Of a stretch of 5,472 bases of DNA, positions 1 through 5,237 are shown in pieces. Every line of letters begins with the position of its first letter. The stretch's first letter is position 1. A model generated the notes under the pieces. The model ran no database searches and was not told where the DNA came from. It saw only the letters and a list, made by a program, of their open reading frames with translations. Origin of the DNA: Ardenticatenales bacterium. Its GTDB lineage: Bacteria; Chloroflexota; Anaerolineae; Promineifilales; UBA4811. The DNA is taken from positions 1-5,472 of the forward strand of contig WSZX01000232.1 in the NCBI GenBank assembly GCA_013139935.1. Direction: 5' to 3'. The position numbers and the translations under genes were made by a program.

Positions 1-1587
1 GGGGGTTCCTTCCTCTCCTCCGATAGTGGACTGGCCTTCGTGGGTCGTAAAAGTGATCGCCTCTCCATAACCCAGATCTCCCTCCCAGACATAGGAGACA
101 CACTTATCTCCGCAGTCAGGGCCATCGGGGAAAGGCGGAGGGGTGCCGATGGATGGGATGGCATAGAGATCGACGGCGCTCACACTGATGCGGTCGAAGA
201 ACAGGGTCGCCTGTGCGTCGAGAGCGTTGCCGGGACCCAGGTTGCGCACCACCAGGAACGGCGTGACCTCGGTACCGGTGCCGCCGCCCGGCTTGTGGGC
301 GATCGGATCGACCTCGGCGAATACAGACAGGTTTGGTCCTTGAACGACACTCGTAATGACTTTGCCGGACTTGCAGACCTCTTCCCGGCAGCAGACGCCA
401 TAGTCGCTATTGACAATGGGGATATCCATCACATCGCTGACGTACACGGTGAATGTCAGGTCGACTGATTCGCCGGTGTCCAGGCTTGCCAGCGCCCACG
501 ACACAAGGCCCTCCGCCTCTGATCCGCCGCGGCGGTACACGACTCCGGCCGGCACCCGATCGGTGATGACGAGGTTGGTCGCCAGTGCTCCTGCATTGAG
601 CAGTGAAAGAGTGTAGGTCATCTCCCGGTTGGAACCGGGTGGATCGGGCCAGACCTGCTTGGAGAGCAGGAATTCCGGATCCACAATGGTGATCGTGTAT
701 GGTTGGCCGGCCGTCACGCCCGTCTCTTCGCTGGCGACCGAGTAGTGGGTGTTGGCGATCACCGTGCCGCTGGGCACGTCCCCCACGTCGACGGTGAAAG
801 TGAAGATGGCCGTTTCGTCCAAGTTCAGTGTAATCGGGCGCGCCCAGGTGACTACATCCCCCTCCGGGTTGGCGGAGCCATCGCTCCCGATGCTGCGCAG
901 AACCGTGTTGGACGGAACTTGGTCGGTGACTGTGATTGCCAAGCTGACGGCCGGCTGGCCCTGATTGGCGACGACGATGGTGTAGGTGAGCGGCCCGTTG
1001 GCTCCCGGCTCAAGCGGCAATGCGGTCTTTTCAATAGTTAGGATCGGCCGGTCCGTCACCACGGTCTCGGCGGTCACGGTCACGGCACTGGAGATGAGCG
1101 GGTCACTGATGACTGCAGTGTTGCGCACCGTGCCTACGAGTGTGTCGGAGACAGTAACACTAAAGCTCACCACGACAGTGGCGTCAAAGCCAACCTCCCC
1201 CTCCCATCTCAGCGTTCCATTGGCAACAATGGGCGATGGGGGAGCAGTGGCCTGTGCATCGTGATTGTAGACAGTCCCTTCTGGAATGAGATCGGTCAGA
1301 GTAGCATTGGTGGCGGTGTATGCACCTGTGTTGCGGATTTCGATGGTATAGGTAAGCACTGCGCCGCCAGTGTCAGCGAGTGTCGGCGCCACCGTCTTGA
1401 CTGAGAGCCTGAGCTTTGGGTACCCCTCAGGCGGGTCAATGGGGTCTGCATACGCCACTCCCGCGTGACCTGAACCCATAAGCACCATGATCGCCAGCAC
1501 CAGGGTGCTTCCCAGCACGATGGTGAGCACCAGTATCGACATCCTGCCGGCCGCGTTGCGGAGGGAACTCGTCCAGTGTTTTCTCAT
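1..1587 (-). CDS. DUF11-repeat exported surface protein (C-terminus outside window)
   Basis: Reading the minus strand from the ATG at 1587 gives 529 codons without a stop, running off the window. Residues 1-16 are basic (MRKHW..R..GRM), residues 17-37 are a hydrophobic helix, and AYA-DP near residue 47 is a plausible signal-peptidase site, so the protein is probably exported. The mature part is a series of beta-rich modules at roughly 57-160, 182-287 and 305-398. Each has the DUF11 pattern 'LTYTI.V.N.G...A....TD..P' followed by 'G.V.NTA'. A fourth, more divergent CARDB-like module starts near 418 (LVVRNLGPGNALDA). Cysteines occur only late: C399, C400, C405, C492 and C496. DUF11 proteins are typically surface-layer or adhesion-type proteins with no enzymatic motif. 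I infer a structural or surface role; the anchoring type (for example an LPXTG-like or PEP-type tail) cannot be seen. An AGGGAG ribosome site supports the start. Several short plus-strand frames here are shadows of this gene. Confidence 0.9.
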   Translation of the reverse strand, partial: MRKHWTSSLRNAAGRMSILVLTIVLGSTLVLAIMVLMGSGHAGVAYADPIDPPEGYPKLRLSVKTVAPTLADTGGAVLTYTIEIRNTGAYTATNATLTDLIPEGTVYNHDAQATAPPSPIVANGTLRWEGEVGFDATVVVSFSVTVSDTLVGTVRNTAVISDPLISSAVTVTAETVVTDRPILTIEKTALPLEPGANGPLTYTIVVANQGQPAVSLAITVTDQVPSNTVLRSIGSDGSANPEGDVVTWARPITLNLDETAIFTFTVDVGDVPSGTVIANTHYSVASEETGVTAGQPYTITIVDPEFLLSKQVWPDPPGSNREMTYTLSLLNAGALATNLVITDRVPAGVVYRRGGSEAEGLVSWALASLDTGESVDLTFTVYVSDVMDIPIVNSDYGVCCREEVCKSGKVITSVVQGPNLSVFAEVDPIAHKPGGGTGTEVTPFLVVRNLGPGNALDAQATLFFDRISVSAVDLYAIPSIGTPPPFPDGPDCGDKCVSYVWEGDLGYGEAITFTTHEGQSTIGGEEGTP

Positions 1588-1597
1588 CGGCTGTTTA

Positions 1598-1603
1598 CTC
1601 CCT
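1598..1603 (-). promoter_or_regulatory. Ribosome binding site of the DUF11 gene
   Basis: AGGGAG on the minus strand lies 10 bases before the ATG at 1587. It supports that start over the internal ATG at codon 16, which would remove the basic N-region of the signal peptide. Confidence 0.6.
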
Positions 1604-1664
1604 AGTTTCTATCTGGGCCAGCACCTGCTGACGGCCCTCCGTTGTACACCCCGACACCTGGGCA

Positions 1665-1725
1665 AAGCTCACCGACTTTTGGCGGCCACGTGCTGTTTGA
1701 GGGTTCAGGAGTTTTCGGTGAGCTT
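1665..1725. repeat. 11-bp inverted repeat, widely spaced
   Basis: AAGCTCACCGA at 1665-1675 is matched exactly by its reverse complement TCGGTGAGCTT at 1715-1725, with 39 bases between. The site lies 78-138 bases upstream of the DUF11 start. It could be a two-site operator or a leader RNA stem; the sequence does not decide. Confidence 0.5.
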
Positions 1726-1729
1726 GCGT

Positions 1730-1755
1730 CTTCCCACCACGACGTCCGTGGGAAG
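1730..1755. repeat. 8-bp stem, 10-base loop hairpin
   Basis: CTTCCCAC (1730-1737) pairs perfectly with GTGGGAAG (1748-1755) around a loop holding GACGTC. There is no T-tract on either side, so a standard intrinsic terminator is unlikely. Confidence 0.5.
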
Positions 1756-1831
1756 GTAAGCACTCGCATGATCGCCACCGTTCGAGAGTGTACTGCAAGC
1801 GGGTGTTTCTGTCCAACAATCGGCCGGCAAG

Positions 1832-1849
1832 TCAGGGCGATTGCATACT
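1832..1849 (+). repeat. ISAs1 left terminal inverted repeat
   Basis: TCAGGGCGATTGCATACT is an exact reverse complement of 3223-3240. Its inner two bases overlap the stop codon (TAG, 1850-1848) of the transposase. Confidence 0.9.
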
Positions 1850-2984
1850 AACATAATTGTAGAACTCGCTCCAGATAATCGGTACTCCAAGCTGCCCTCT
1901 TGCGTTTTCTCTTGATGCCACACTTGCCTGTCTTTTCCTGTTTCAGTAGATTCAATGCCATGTGTCGCACAGCTGCCATGTTAGCCGCTCCGTTGCCTTT
2001 GAGTTGATGCCGGTCTTCGTTGAATACAACATCCAACAACCAATGCAGGCCATTCTCTATTGCCCAATGTGAACGCTTGGCCTCTAATATGCGTCGTGCA
2101 TCACACGCTAAACTGCTGATGAAATAGCTGTCCTGTGTGCTGGTTGTTTCTCCTTCCCGCCGAGTTGACCGAATCATGGTGATGGTTTGTAGTTTCGACC
2201 ACGCTTCATGATCGCGAATGAAATCTAGTTCTTGCTCGTCGTCAATCACCCAGCATTCGCGAATCTCGATCCGCCCATGGTCTTTCGAGACCGACCGCGC
2301 CCAGTCAGAATCAATCCCCTTGAAATCCCTGTCGTGCGCAATACTGAACAGGAATCGAATATCATCATGCAGTTTGCCTTGATTATCCTTGACTGCCAGC
2401 AAATAATCACCCCCCTGCTCCACGATAATGCGAGCATTTTCCCTCTGACAACCCGCTGCATCTATTGTCACTATGCAACCGGCGATTTCAAGTAATTTCA
2501 GTAATTCAGGAATCGCTTTGATTTCATTCGATTTTTCCTCAGTCTTTCGTTGTCCCAGCACAATGCGATTCTTGACTGCCCAGGCACTCACCATGCAGAT
2601 GGCCTTTTGGCCCAGACGTCTTGACTTGGAACCCCTCAATTGCTTTCCATCAACGGCTACCACTTGGCCTTTGGTGGCTGCAAAGACTGCTTGTATCCAA
2701 GACATAAAGCTGGCTTGATATTGCTCTGGGTCAATTCGCAGAAAAACACGGCGAAAGGTATCGTGTGATGGAATGCCATTCTTCAGTTCCAAGTGGTGTT
2801 TTAGCCAGTCCATCTTTTCTCTCGCCCAGTCTGCCACCTCCACCCAATTATCTGCACCACAAATCACGGCGCAGATACTCATGATGATCATTTCTAGTAG
2901 GTTATGCTCAACCAGGTAGTCCACTCGAGAATCTACGACCGTTGAGAAACATCTCTGAATACCCGCAAGTGGTGTCTGTAGCAT
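1848..2984 (-). CDS. ISAs1-family DDE transposase
   Basis: This 378-aa protein is the usual length for the family and looks intact. Residues 10-95 match the N-terminal domain associated with this transposase type (DDE_Tnp_1_assoc), with LLEMIIMSICAVICGADNW and NGIPSHDTFRRVF. An IS4-like DDE catalytic domain follows. The likely acidic triad is D112 (VVAVDGKQLRGS), D175 (IVTIDAAGCQ) and E310 (SHWAIENGLHWLLDVVFNED), with K199-D200 (AVKDNQ) a conserved segment between. It should cut and join DNA at the 18-bp terminal repeats using metal ions. The ATG at 2984 has AGGGGAG upstream. The lysine/arginine-rich tail (KCGIKRKRKR) is probably a DNA contact. No frameshift is seen, so the element may be active. 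It reads toward the DUF11 gene, 260 bases away. Confidence 0.95.
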   Translation of the reverse strand: MLQTPLAGIQRCFSTVVDSRVDYLVEHNLLEMIIMSICAVICGADNWVEVADWAREKMDWLKHHLELKNGIPSHDTFRRVFLRIDPEQYQASFMSWIQAVFAATKGQVVAVDGKQLRGSKSRRLGQKAICMVSAWAVKNRIVLGQRKTEEKSNEIKAIPELLKLLEIAGCIVTIDAAGCQRENARIIVEQGGDYLLAVKDNQGKLHDDIRFLFSIAHDRDFKGIDSDWARSVSKDHGRIEIRECWVIDDEQELDFIRDHEAWSKLQTITMIRSTRREGETTSTQDSYFISSLACDARRILEAKRSHWAIENGLHWLLDVVFNEDRHQLKGNGAANMAAVRHMALNLLKQEKTGKCGIKRKRKRAAWSTDYLERVLQLC

Positions 2985-2989
2985 CGTTT

Positions 2990-2996
2990 CTCCCCT
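2990..2996 (-). promoter_or_regulatory. Ribosome binding site of the ISAs1 transposase
   Basis: AGGGGAG on the minus strand is 5 bases before the ATG at 2984. It overlaps the stop codon (TAG, 2997-2995) of a possible short leader ORF. Confidence 0.7.
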
Positions 2997-3135
2997 ATTT
3001 CATGGCATGGTCCTTGTCCTCCTTCAATCGGTGCATAATCCGGGCCACGTCATCCAATAACACCTGCACAACCTTCCTTGCCAGTCCTGGGCTACCGAAC
3101 CCAATTGTTTGATGTCCACTTTTTTGGGCAGACAC
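2995..3135 (-). CDS. Possible short leader ORF inside ISAs1 (46 codons)
   Basis: The minus strand has an open frame from a GTG at 3135 to TAG at 2995-2997, with an in-frame TGA two codons upstream. The C-terminal half (LARKVVQVLLDDVARIMHRL) looks like an amphipathic helix ending in a charged tail. The stop shares bases with the transposase Shine-Dalgarno, so ribosomes finishing here could reload on the transposase. No good ribosome site precedes the GTG at 3135. A shorter start (GTG with AAGGAAGG about 8 bases upstream, giving 22 codons) is also possible. I do not recognise the peptide, and chance remains likely. Confidence 0.25.
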   Translation of the reverse strand: MSAQKSGHQTIGFGSPGLARKVVQVLLDDVARIMHRLKEDKDHAMK

Positions 3136-3222
3136 ATATCACTGACTGGCATGAATGGATAAAGCCGATAGCATCAACTAGAAACCTTGGTCTATTCCGC
3201 TGGACATGCCTTCGTAGAGGCG

Positions 3223-3240
3223 AGTATGCAATCGCCCTGA
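3223..3240 (-). repeat. ISAs1 right terminal inverted repeat
   Basis: AGTATGCAATCGCCCTGA is the exact partner of 1832-1849. The match stops at the next inner base on both sides. Its outer TG (3238-3239) coincides with the proposed TG tip of the adjacent IS. Confidence 0.9.
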
Positions 3241-3300
3241 TTCTATCATCTAAAATGTTACCGAAGGTGTATTGTTCTCTCAAATGATAATGTTACCGAG
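3241..3300 (+). repeat. Left-end tandem transposase-binding repeats
   Basis: Two copies share the core AATGTTACCGA, starting TGTTACCGA at 3256 and 3291 (35 bp apart). The inner copy CAAATGATAATGTTACCGAG is identical to the right inner copy. The outer copy keeps TTCTATCA and AATGTTACCGA but is diverged between them. The inner copy overlaps a GATAAT box (3286-3291) and the GAGGG before the transposase start, so transposase binding could repress its own gene. Confidence 0.75.
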
Positions 3301-3305
3301 GGAAT

Positions 3306-4538
3306 ATGGACACCGAAGAAAACATGACAATAGATGAACGCCGGAAATATTTAAGGTTGACACAGAAGCGGTATAAAAGAGCTAACCGCAAGGGGAAAGC
3401 ACGGTTGCTTGCCGAAATGGAAGCCGTGACCGGATTACACCGCAAGGCATTGATTCGCTTGCTGATGAGTGACCTACAGCGCAAACCCCGGCGCAAGCAA
3501 CGCGGGCGCAAGTACGGGGTGAAGGTGCATATTGCCCTGAAGGTCATCTCTGAAAGCACCGACTATGTGTGCGCTGAACGTCTGCAACCCAATCTAGTCT
3601 GGTTCACTGAGCATCTGGCGCGGCATGGCGAGCTGGAAATCTCCCCAGCACTCCTGGATCAGTTGAGGGAGATTAGCATCCCAACGGTACGTCGCATCCT
3701 GCAACGCTTGGAACAAGATCAACCCCGTTTACCCCGCAGATCGCCCAGGGAGGCCAACCGGGTTGCCCGCTCGGTCCCTATCAGGCGTATTCCTTGGGAT
3801 GAGCAACAGCCTGGTCACTTGGAAGTGGACTTGGTTCATCACTGTGGCCCTACTACTGGCGGGCATTACATCCACGGCTTGCAGATGATCGACATCGCGA
3901 CCGGCTGGAGCGAGCGGGTGGCCACTCTGGGGCGCAGCTATCTGGTCATGAGAGATGGATTCCTACACATCTTGACCCGTCTTCCCTTCCCGGTCGTGGA
4001 GGTTCACAGCGATAATGGCAGCGAGTTCCTGAATGACCATATGGTCCGCTTCTGGCGAGTGGAGAACAACGGCGTAGAGCTCTCCCGCGGCCGCCCGCAC
4101 CACAAGAATGATCAACCTTTTGTCGAGCAAAAGAACAGTACATTGGTTCGCGCTTACTTTGGGTATGAGCGGCTGGACACGGTAGCCAAAACAAACGCCC
4201 TCAACTTGCTCTATGACAAGATGTGGACCTACTATAATTTCTTTCAACCCGTCATGCGCCTAGAAGAGAAGATCGTGGTCACCCAGGAAAACGGAGGCTC
4301 GCGAATCAAACGACGTCATGATCAGGCTCAAACACCGCTTGACCGACTGATTACCACCAACATCCTCCCGGAAGAACGACGGGGGGCTCTTGAGGTCCTA
4401 CGCGATCAAACAAACCCTCGTCAGTTGAGGCAGGAGATACATGATACAATTGGGAGGATTCTATCTATGCCTGGCGCCACACCTGGGCAAACCGAAGACG
4501 TCTATCAAACCCTCCTGATCGCCGGTTGCGCGAATTAG
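3306..4538 (+). CDS. rve-type DDE transposase of the second IS
   Basis: This 410-aa protein is intact. Residues 10-55 are a basic helix-turn-helix-like region (RRKYLRLTQKRYKRA, VTGLHRKALIRLLM) and should bind the terminal repeats. An integrase-core (rve, RNase H-fold) domain spans roughly 165-315. The likely catalytic triad is D175 (HLEVDLVHHCG), D236 (VHSDNGSEF) and E274 (PFVEQKN), with 37 residues between the last two. The C-terminal part (about 315-410) has KRRHDQAQTPLDRL, a motif I associate with this transposase group. The protein resembles transposases often named only 'integrase catalytic domain protein', related to the IS3/IS481/IS21 superfamily; I cannot assign it to one ISfinder family. 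The ATG at 3306 has GAGGG very close upstream. The ATG at 3324 is an alternative that shortens the protein by six residues. It reads toward the gene at 5348. Confidence 0.92.
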   Translation: MDTEENMTIDERRKYLRLTQKRYKRANRKGKARLLAEMEAVTGLHRKALIRLLMSDLQRKPRRKQRGRKYGVKVHIALKVISESTDYVCAERLQPNLVWFTEHLARHGELEISPALLDQLREISIPTVRRILQRLEQDQPRLPRRSPREANRVARSVPIRRIPWDEQQPGHLEVDLVHHCGPTTGGHYIHGLQMIDIATGWSERVATLGRSYLVMRDGFLHILTRLPFPVVEVHSDNGSEFLNDHMVRFWRVENNGVELSRGRPHHKNDQPFVEQKNSTLVRAYFGYERLDTVAKTNALNLLYDKMWTYYNFFQPVMRLEEKIVVTQENGGSRIKRRHDQAQTPLDRLITTNILPEERRGALEVLRDQTNPRQLRQEIHDTIGRILSMPGATPGQTEDVYQTLLIAGCAN

Positions 4539-4543
4539 GAGCC

Positions 4544-4606
4544 GGGCTGTGGGTATGTGGGCAACTGCAAAAGAAAAAGCCGCAGTTGCCCACATACCCA
4601 CAGCCC
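4544..4606. other. Perfect 25-bp-stem hairpin after the transposase gene
   Basis: The arms 4544-4568 and 4582-4606 are exact reverse complements (25 bp, starting GGGCTGTGGG and ending CCCACAGCCC). They surround a 13-base purine-rich loop (AAAAGAAAAAGCC). The structure begins 5 bases after the transposase stop. No U-tract follows in either direction (CTACTACTA on the right), so it is not a textbook intrinsic terminator. It may still stop or protect the transposase mRNA, block read-through from outside, or be a tiny inserted palindromic element. Confidence 0.9.
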
Positions 4607-4639
4607 CTACTACTACTATTTGAGATCTTCTCAACGGGA

Positions 4640-4653
4640 TGGTAGTGCTACCA
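4640..4653. repeat. Short near-palindrome TGGTAGTGCTACCA
   Basis: Six-base arms TGGTAG and CTACCA flank a central TG. The spacing is too tight for an RNA loop but suits a dimeric protein site. The role is unknown; it lies in the non-coding right part of the second IS. Confidence 0.35.
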
Positions 4654-4687
4654 GGCTGCACGGCAAGCCAGGAGCAGGAGGACAATC

Positions 4688-4738
4688 GTGTCGAGTTTTT
4701 TAAGCTTGCTGGAGGAGACGTACACGCAAATAGGGTAA
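4688..4738 (+). CDS. Possible 16-residue peptide in the right part of the second IS
   Basis: A GTG at 4688 follows a strong GGAGG (4677-4681) at 6-base spacing. It opens a frame reading MSSFLSLLEETYTQIG and then TAA at 4736. The ribosome site is better than that of the transposase itself. The peptide is not recognised. It could be a real microprotein, the surviving start of a lost passenger gene, or chance. It lies between the long hairpin and the right-end repeats, about 150 bases after the transposase. Confidence 0.22.
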   Translation: MSSFLSLLEETYTQIG

Positions 4739-4754
4739 ACTCCTTAACGTTTAC
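4735..4754. repeat. GTAAAC/GTTTAC hairpin
   Basis: GTAAAC (4735-4740) and GTTTAC (4749-4754) pair around 8 bases, directly after the short ORF. It is too short and AT-rich to be called a terminator with confidence. Confidence 0.3.
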
Positions 4755-4760
4755 ATAACG

Positions 4761-4772
4761 GAGACTAGTCTC
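4761..4772. repeat. 12-bp perfect palindrome next to the right-end repeats
   Basis: GAGACTAGTCTC is fully self-complementary and overlaps the first bases of the inner right-end repeat. The left end has no matching palindrome, so it may mark the two ends as different or bind an extra protein. Confidence 0.5.
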
Positions 4773-4832
4773 GGTAACATTATCATTTGATAGAACGATC
4801 TCCGTTCGGTAACATTATCATTTGATTTGACA
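4770..4832 (-). repeat. Right-end tandem transposase-binding repeats
   Basis: Two copies of TCGGTAACATTATCATTTGAT begin at 4771 and 4806, identical over at least 21 bases and 35 bp apart. They are in inverted orientation relative to the left-end copies, as expected for binding sites at the two ends of one element. Confidence 0.85.
4827..4832 (+). promoter_or_regulatory. Outward-facing -35 box (TTGACA) at the right tip
   Basis: The last six bases of the proposed element are a perfect -35 consensus pointing out of the IS. In the present flank there is no -10-like hexamer 16-18 bases downstream (the sequence is GC-rich), so it is probably silent here toward the gene at 5348. It may matter when the two IS ends are joined, because TAAAAT at 3251-3256 in the left end could serve as the -10. 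Confidence 0.45.
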
Positions 4833-5237
4833 CGCCGGCCCGGCGGCCGGCTTGGCGTTTCTCGTCGCTGATCCAACGCCCCCCCCCGGCAATGACGGCC
4901 GTCTGGGGCATAGTTCGCCGGCGGCCGGGCGCCAGGTCGGGTTCCCCAGAATTCGGAAGTTTCGGAGCGTGATCTTGCCACCAATTTCGCCCGATGAGAG
5001 CAGCCATGCCAACAAAAAGGCACCGTTGGCTGGAAACTTCCGAATTCTCTCTCCGGCAGGCTATTGCTGCAGGCCGATCCAGGAACGGAAGCACCCGTTG
5101 CCCAGACAGTGTCGGACGGATTTGATTCCCGGACCGCCTCCCCTGCCTCATCCCAATCGTTTCGGAGCCTCGATCCAATCAGGCGATTTTCCGGAAATTT
5201 GACTTTCTATTTACCTATCAGTTACCCATCTCTGTTA
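4833..5237. other. GC-rich intergenic region with no convincing gene
   Basis: About 400 bases between the second IS and the leader of the right-hand gene. Open frames exist on both strands because of the high GC. Their products are proline/arginine-rich, overlap each other, lack ribosome sites, and some run into the IS, so I call none of them genes. Contents are a GCCGGC-rich stretch (4834-4852), a C9 run (4879-4887), a 101-bp inverted-repeat unit (4948-5048), the direct repeat GTTTCGGAGC (4959-4968, 5159-5168), and the palindrome TTTCCGGAAA (5188-5197). Confidence 0.6.
4948..5048. repeat. 101-bp MITE-like unit with 16-bp terminal inverted repeats
   Basis: AGAATTCGGAAGTTTC (4948-4963) and GAAACTTCCGAATTCT (5033-5048) are exact reverse complements around 69 bases that encode nothing obvious. 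Size and termini suit a small non-autonomous element or an interspersed palindromic repeat. A two-site operator or RNA stem is the alternative. No flanking target duplication is seen. Confidence 0.5.

Larger units (their letters stand above)
1588..1831. other. Upstream intergenic region of the DUF11 gene
   Basis: These 244 bases contain no ORF with a credible start and protein-like composition. They are the native 5' region of the leftward gene, up to the edge of the ISAs1 element. Two inverted repeats lie inside (1665-1725 and 1730-1755). I could not find a convincing -35/-10 pair on the minus strand. Confidence 0.6.
1832..3240 (-). mobile_element. ISAs1-family insertion sequence, complete
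   Basis: Perfect 18-bp terminal inverted repeats (TCAGGGCGATTGCATACT at the left, its reverse complement at the right) bound about 1409 bp carrying one ISAs1-type transposase on the minus strand. The size, the single ORF and the CAGGGC-type tips fit the family as I know it. ISAs1 elements normally leave an 8-10 bp duplication, but the flanks (CGGCAAGT at the left, ATTCTATCAT at the right) do not match. The right tip abuts the next IS directly. The element is visibly more AT-rich than the flanking DUF11 gene, which suggests acquisition. The exact outer base could be 1833/3239 if the tip is CAGGGC rather than TCAGGGC. Confidence 0.88.
3238..4832 (+). mobile_element. Second insertion sequence, rve-type, with tandem end repeats
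   Basis: One transposase gene is flanked by inverted clusters of the same motif: two copies at the left (3241-3264, 3275-3300) and two at the right (4770-4795, 4805-4832). Spacing is 35 bp in both clusters. Aligning the clusters places a TG dinucleotide at the same distance from the outer motif on both sides (3238 and the complement of 4831-4832). That gives an element of about 1595 bp with 5'-TG...CA-3' tips, common for rve-type elements. The left tip overlaps the ISAs1 right tip by two or three bases, and no target duplication is visible. Multiple end repeats recall IS21, but no IstB-like ATPase gene is present. The exact family is unassigned. Confidence 0.75.

Noticed and set aside
40..1264. 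Several 68-142 codon plus-strand frames opposite the DUF11 gene
   Set aside because: They overlap one another, lack ribosome sites and repeat patterns, and lie antisense to a continuous 529-codon frame with a signal peptide and DUF11 modules.
3092..3283. 63-codon minus-strand frame spanning the junction of the two IS
   Set aside because: It starts in the left end of one element and ends inside the other, so it can only be an accident of their juxtaposition.
3241..3300. CRISPR-like array from the TGTTACCGA repeats
   Set aside because: There are only two copies per end, in inverted clusters around a transposase, with no cas genes; these are IS end repeats.
4544..4620. Standard Rho-independent terminator
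   Set aside because: The stem is strong but is followed by CTACTACTACTATTT rather than a T-run, on both strands; kept as a hairpin of unknown role.
1821..4851. CGGCCGGC at 1821-1828 and 4844-4851 as a direct repeat flanking both IS (possible target duplication)
   Set aside because: The copies are 3-4 bases and about 11 bases away from the IS tips, and the right flank is a run of GCCGGC-like words, so the match is expected by composition.
4879..4887. C9 homopolymer as a phase-variation tract
   Set aside because: It is not in a credible gene or between promoter boxes, so slippage here has no evident effect; it may also be prone to sequencing error.
4783..5178. 131-codon minus-strand frame (and overlapping 90- and 116-codon frames) in the right intergenic region
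   Set aside because: Low-complexity composition, no ribosome site, and the minus-strand frames end inside the IS repeats. The frames on opposite strands are equally open because of high GC.
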